Assembly (NCBI RefSeq): GCF_000550785.1
Contig: NZ_CP004350.1
Span: forward strand, 1,344,009 to 1,408,008
DNA length: 64,000 nt
Origin: Corynebacterium casei LMG S-19264
GTDB taxonomy: Bacteria; Actinomycetota; Actinomycetes; Mycobacteriales; Mycobacteriaceae
Direction: 5' to 3'
Part shown: one piece after another, positions 62,741-64,000 of the stretch
Position numbering within the stretch: the first letter of the stretch is position 1
Layout of the letters: each line of letters starts with the position of its first letter
Program-made: the position numbers and the translations under genes
Notes under the pieces: generated by a model
Databases searched by the model: none
Told to the model about the DNA's origin: nothing
Seen by the model: the letters and a program-made list of their open reading frames with translations, nothing else

Positions 62741-64000
62741 TTAGAGAACCGGGCCGAGTTCGGTGGGGTAGAGGAAGCCATGGCGCACGAGGTCGGTGAT
62801 GGCCGGCAGCGCTGCGGTGAGGAGCTCCTCAGAGTCGTAGTCATTGGCCACGGCATATAGCTCGATGGTCTCGCGCAGGTTGAGCCCTTGGGGGTTGAGT
62901 CCGGCGACGATGGAGGCAACGTGTTCATCCACTTCATGGGTCCACCGTGGTCCCTCGGTGCGGGTTAAGCGCATGGTTGTGCGGCTGAAACCGAAGCCGA
63001 CTTCAGCATTGGCCAAGGCAATGTCCTCGCGGGCAACACCCGGGCGCAGGCCAAATTGCTTATCCCCAATTTCATCAGGCAGGAGATTGCGCAGCCAGGC
63101 AGAGCGCATGAAGTGCTCCTCGATTTCTGGCCCTAGGGCGTCGTCGAAAGCCTGCGAAATTTCTTCCGCCGTGACCTCAGAAGTCAAAGAGTCATCGATC
63201 CGCTGCAAGGCGACGAATCCGAAGCCAATTCCGGTGACGTCATTGTCGCGGAAGTGCTCCAGCCACAGCCGGGCGCGTTCACGGCCTTCATCGCTGCGCG
63301 GGTCGATGGATTCATCTTTGAGCCAGGTGGACACATACAGTGCTGGGTCTGCGACATCGCGCTGCAAGATCCAAGCGCTCACCCCGGTCTTCGGAATCCA
63401 GGAAGCAACGCGCTGCTGCCATGCACCATCGGAGGTGTGCACCCAGGCAGCTAACAAGTGCGCGGTACCACCGGGGTTGAGGTGCTCAGCGGCTTCGGAG
63501 ATAACCAGCTCGCTGGCACCATCTAGATTGAGGCCAGAATCGCGATAGACGTGGCCTACTTCTGGCAGACCGACCACGAATGGTGGGTTGGCCACAATGC
63601 GGTCAAAGTGCTCTCCTGCGACTGGCTCAAACCAGCTGCCGTGGCGAAAGTCCACGTTCTTCGCACCCGTAGTGGCAATCGTTGCCTGCGCTAAGGCCAG
63701 CGCTCGCTCGTGGACGTCAGTGGCCACGATATTCTCCGCGCTGCCAAGCTGACCGAGTAGCTGCACACCAGAACCAGTGCCTAAGTCCAGCACGGAGTGA
63801 ACCGGGGTGGTTGGGGTGGTGCGCAGCAGGGACAAACTCGCCGCCCCAACGCCGAGGACGTGGTCAGGGCCAGGGACATGCTCGACTACCGATGCATCAA
63901 CGTCGGAGAACACCCAGCGGTTAGTGCCATCGATGATGTGGGACCGAATATCCAAAGCAATGCGGATTACCCCGTTGGGATCAGCAAGGGCAATGTTGGC
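62741..64000 (-). CDS. SAM-dependent methyltransferase, 5' end outside window
   Basis: The reading frame stays open past base 64000, so the start codon is missing; about 419 residues are visible. The SAM-binding motif I is VLDLGTGSGVQLL near visible residue 75, and the catalytic NPPF motif is in DRIVANPPFVVGLPEVGH near 135. The NPPF/Y motif indicates N-methylation of a nucleobase or glutamine, as in RsmC, HemK or small-subunit rRNA enzymes. The N-terminal part and the ~200-residue C-terminus form the extra domains of a larger actinobacterial family. Target unknown. Confidence 0.8.
   Translation of the reverse strand, partial: ANIALADPNGVIRIALDIRSHIIDGTNRWVFSDVDASVVEHVPGPDHVLGVGAASLSLLRTTPTTPVHSVLDLGTGSGVQLLGQLGSAENIVATDVHERALALAQATIATTGAKNVDFRHGSWFEPVAGEHFDRIVANPPFVVGLPEVGHVYRDSGLNLDGASELVISEAAEHLNPGGTAHLLAAWVHTSDGAWQQRVASWIPKTGVSAWILQRDVADPALYVSTWLKDESIDPRSDEGRERARLWLEHFRDNDVTGIGFGFVALQRIDDSLTSEVTAEEISQAFDDALGPEIEEHFMRSAWLRNLLPDEIGDKQFGLRPGVAREDIALANAEVGFGFSRTTMRLTRTEGPRWTHEVDEHVASIVAGLNPQGLNLRETIELYAVANDYDSEELLTAALPAITDLVRHGFLYPTELGPVL

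Overview
The window is a 64 kb piece of a Corynebacterium chromosome. The evidence is the gene content and order: dapB-thyX-dapA-rnj-ftsK, terC, pgsA-cinA-clgR, bioYMN, recA-recX, gluABCD, miaB...miaA-dapF, hflX, a fructose/PTS cluster, sugR-lexA-divS-nrdR-hrpA, oxyR, galE-dtxR-sigB. This matches from memory the C. glutamicum order, read in reverse. Individual proteins also carry corynebacterial signatures, such as DtxR with all its metal ligands, OxyR with its two cysteines, and the tandem lysine genes. Base composition is moderately GC-rich and even throughout. I saw no insertion sequence, prophage, tRNA, rRNA or CRISPR array. The species cannot be fixed from the sequence alone.

Region by region. 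1-5060: the end of polynucleotide phosphorylase, a lipoprotein, a VOC protein, then dapB-thyX-dapA (lysine/cell-wall precursor and dTMP synthesis). 5054-12600: RNase J, a mycothiol-transferase-like protein, the FtsK DNA translocase, and terC behind a manganese (yybP-ykoY) riboswitch. 12600-15650: YciI protein, pgsA-cinA, clgR and pspA (phospholipid synthesis and envelope/proteolysis stress). 15669-18590: a biotin ECF transporter with two bioY copies flanking bioM-bioN. 18813-20681: recA-recX with a LexA box. 20694-24087: the gluABCD glutamate importer. 24418-34866: tRNA modification (miaB, miaA), dapF, HflX and several poorly characterised conserved genes, including a pair whose second protein ends in a Cys/Gly-rich tail. 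34962-43302: a uracil-type permease, a GyrI-like protein, and the PTS block ptsH-ptsF-fruK / ptsI / sugR. 43303-45717: an unassigned structured stretch, then lexA, divS-like and nrdR (SOS and dNTP control). 45724-58911: HrpA, a membrane protein, oxyR/ahpD, a decayed EamA transporter, a Ski2-like helicase, a PAC2 protein and a DUF4192 protein. 58945-64000: galE, dtxR, sigB, dtd and a truncated methyltransferase.

Much of the window concerns regulation: LexA, NrdR, DtxR, OxyR, SugR, ClgR, SigB, RecA/RecX, a riboswitch, and RNA processing by PNPase and RNase J. The best leads are in non-coding DNA. They are the terC riboswitch with a mutually exclusive Shine-Dalgarno hairpin, a perfect 13-bp inverted repeat whose right arm starts at the nrdR start codon, nested inverted repeats between sugR and lexA that may mark an undescribed RNA or regulatory element, and a pair of consensus DnaA boxes in an intergenic region far from any replication gene. 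Several genes have no Shine-Dalgarno sequence but have a -10-like hexamer just upstream of the start codon, which suggests leaderless mRNAs.
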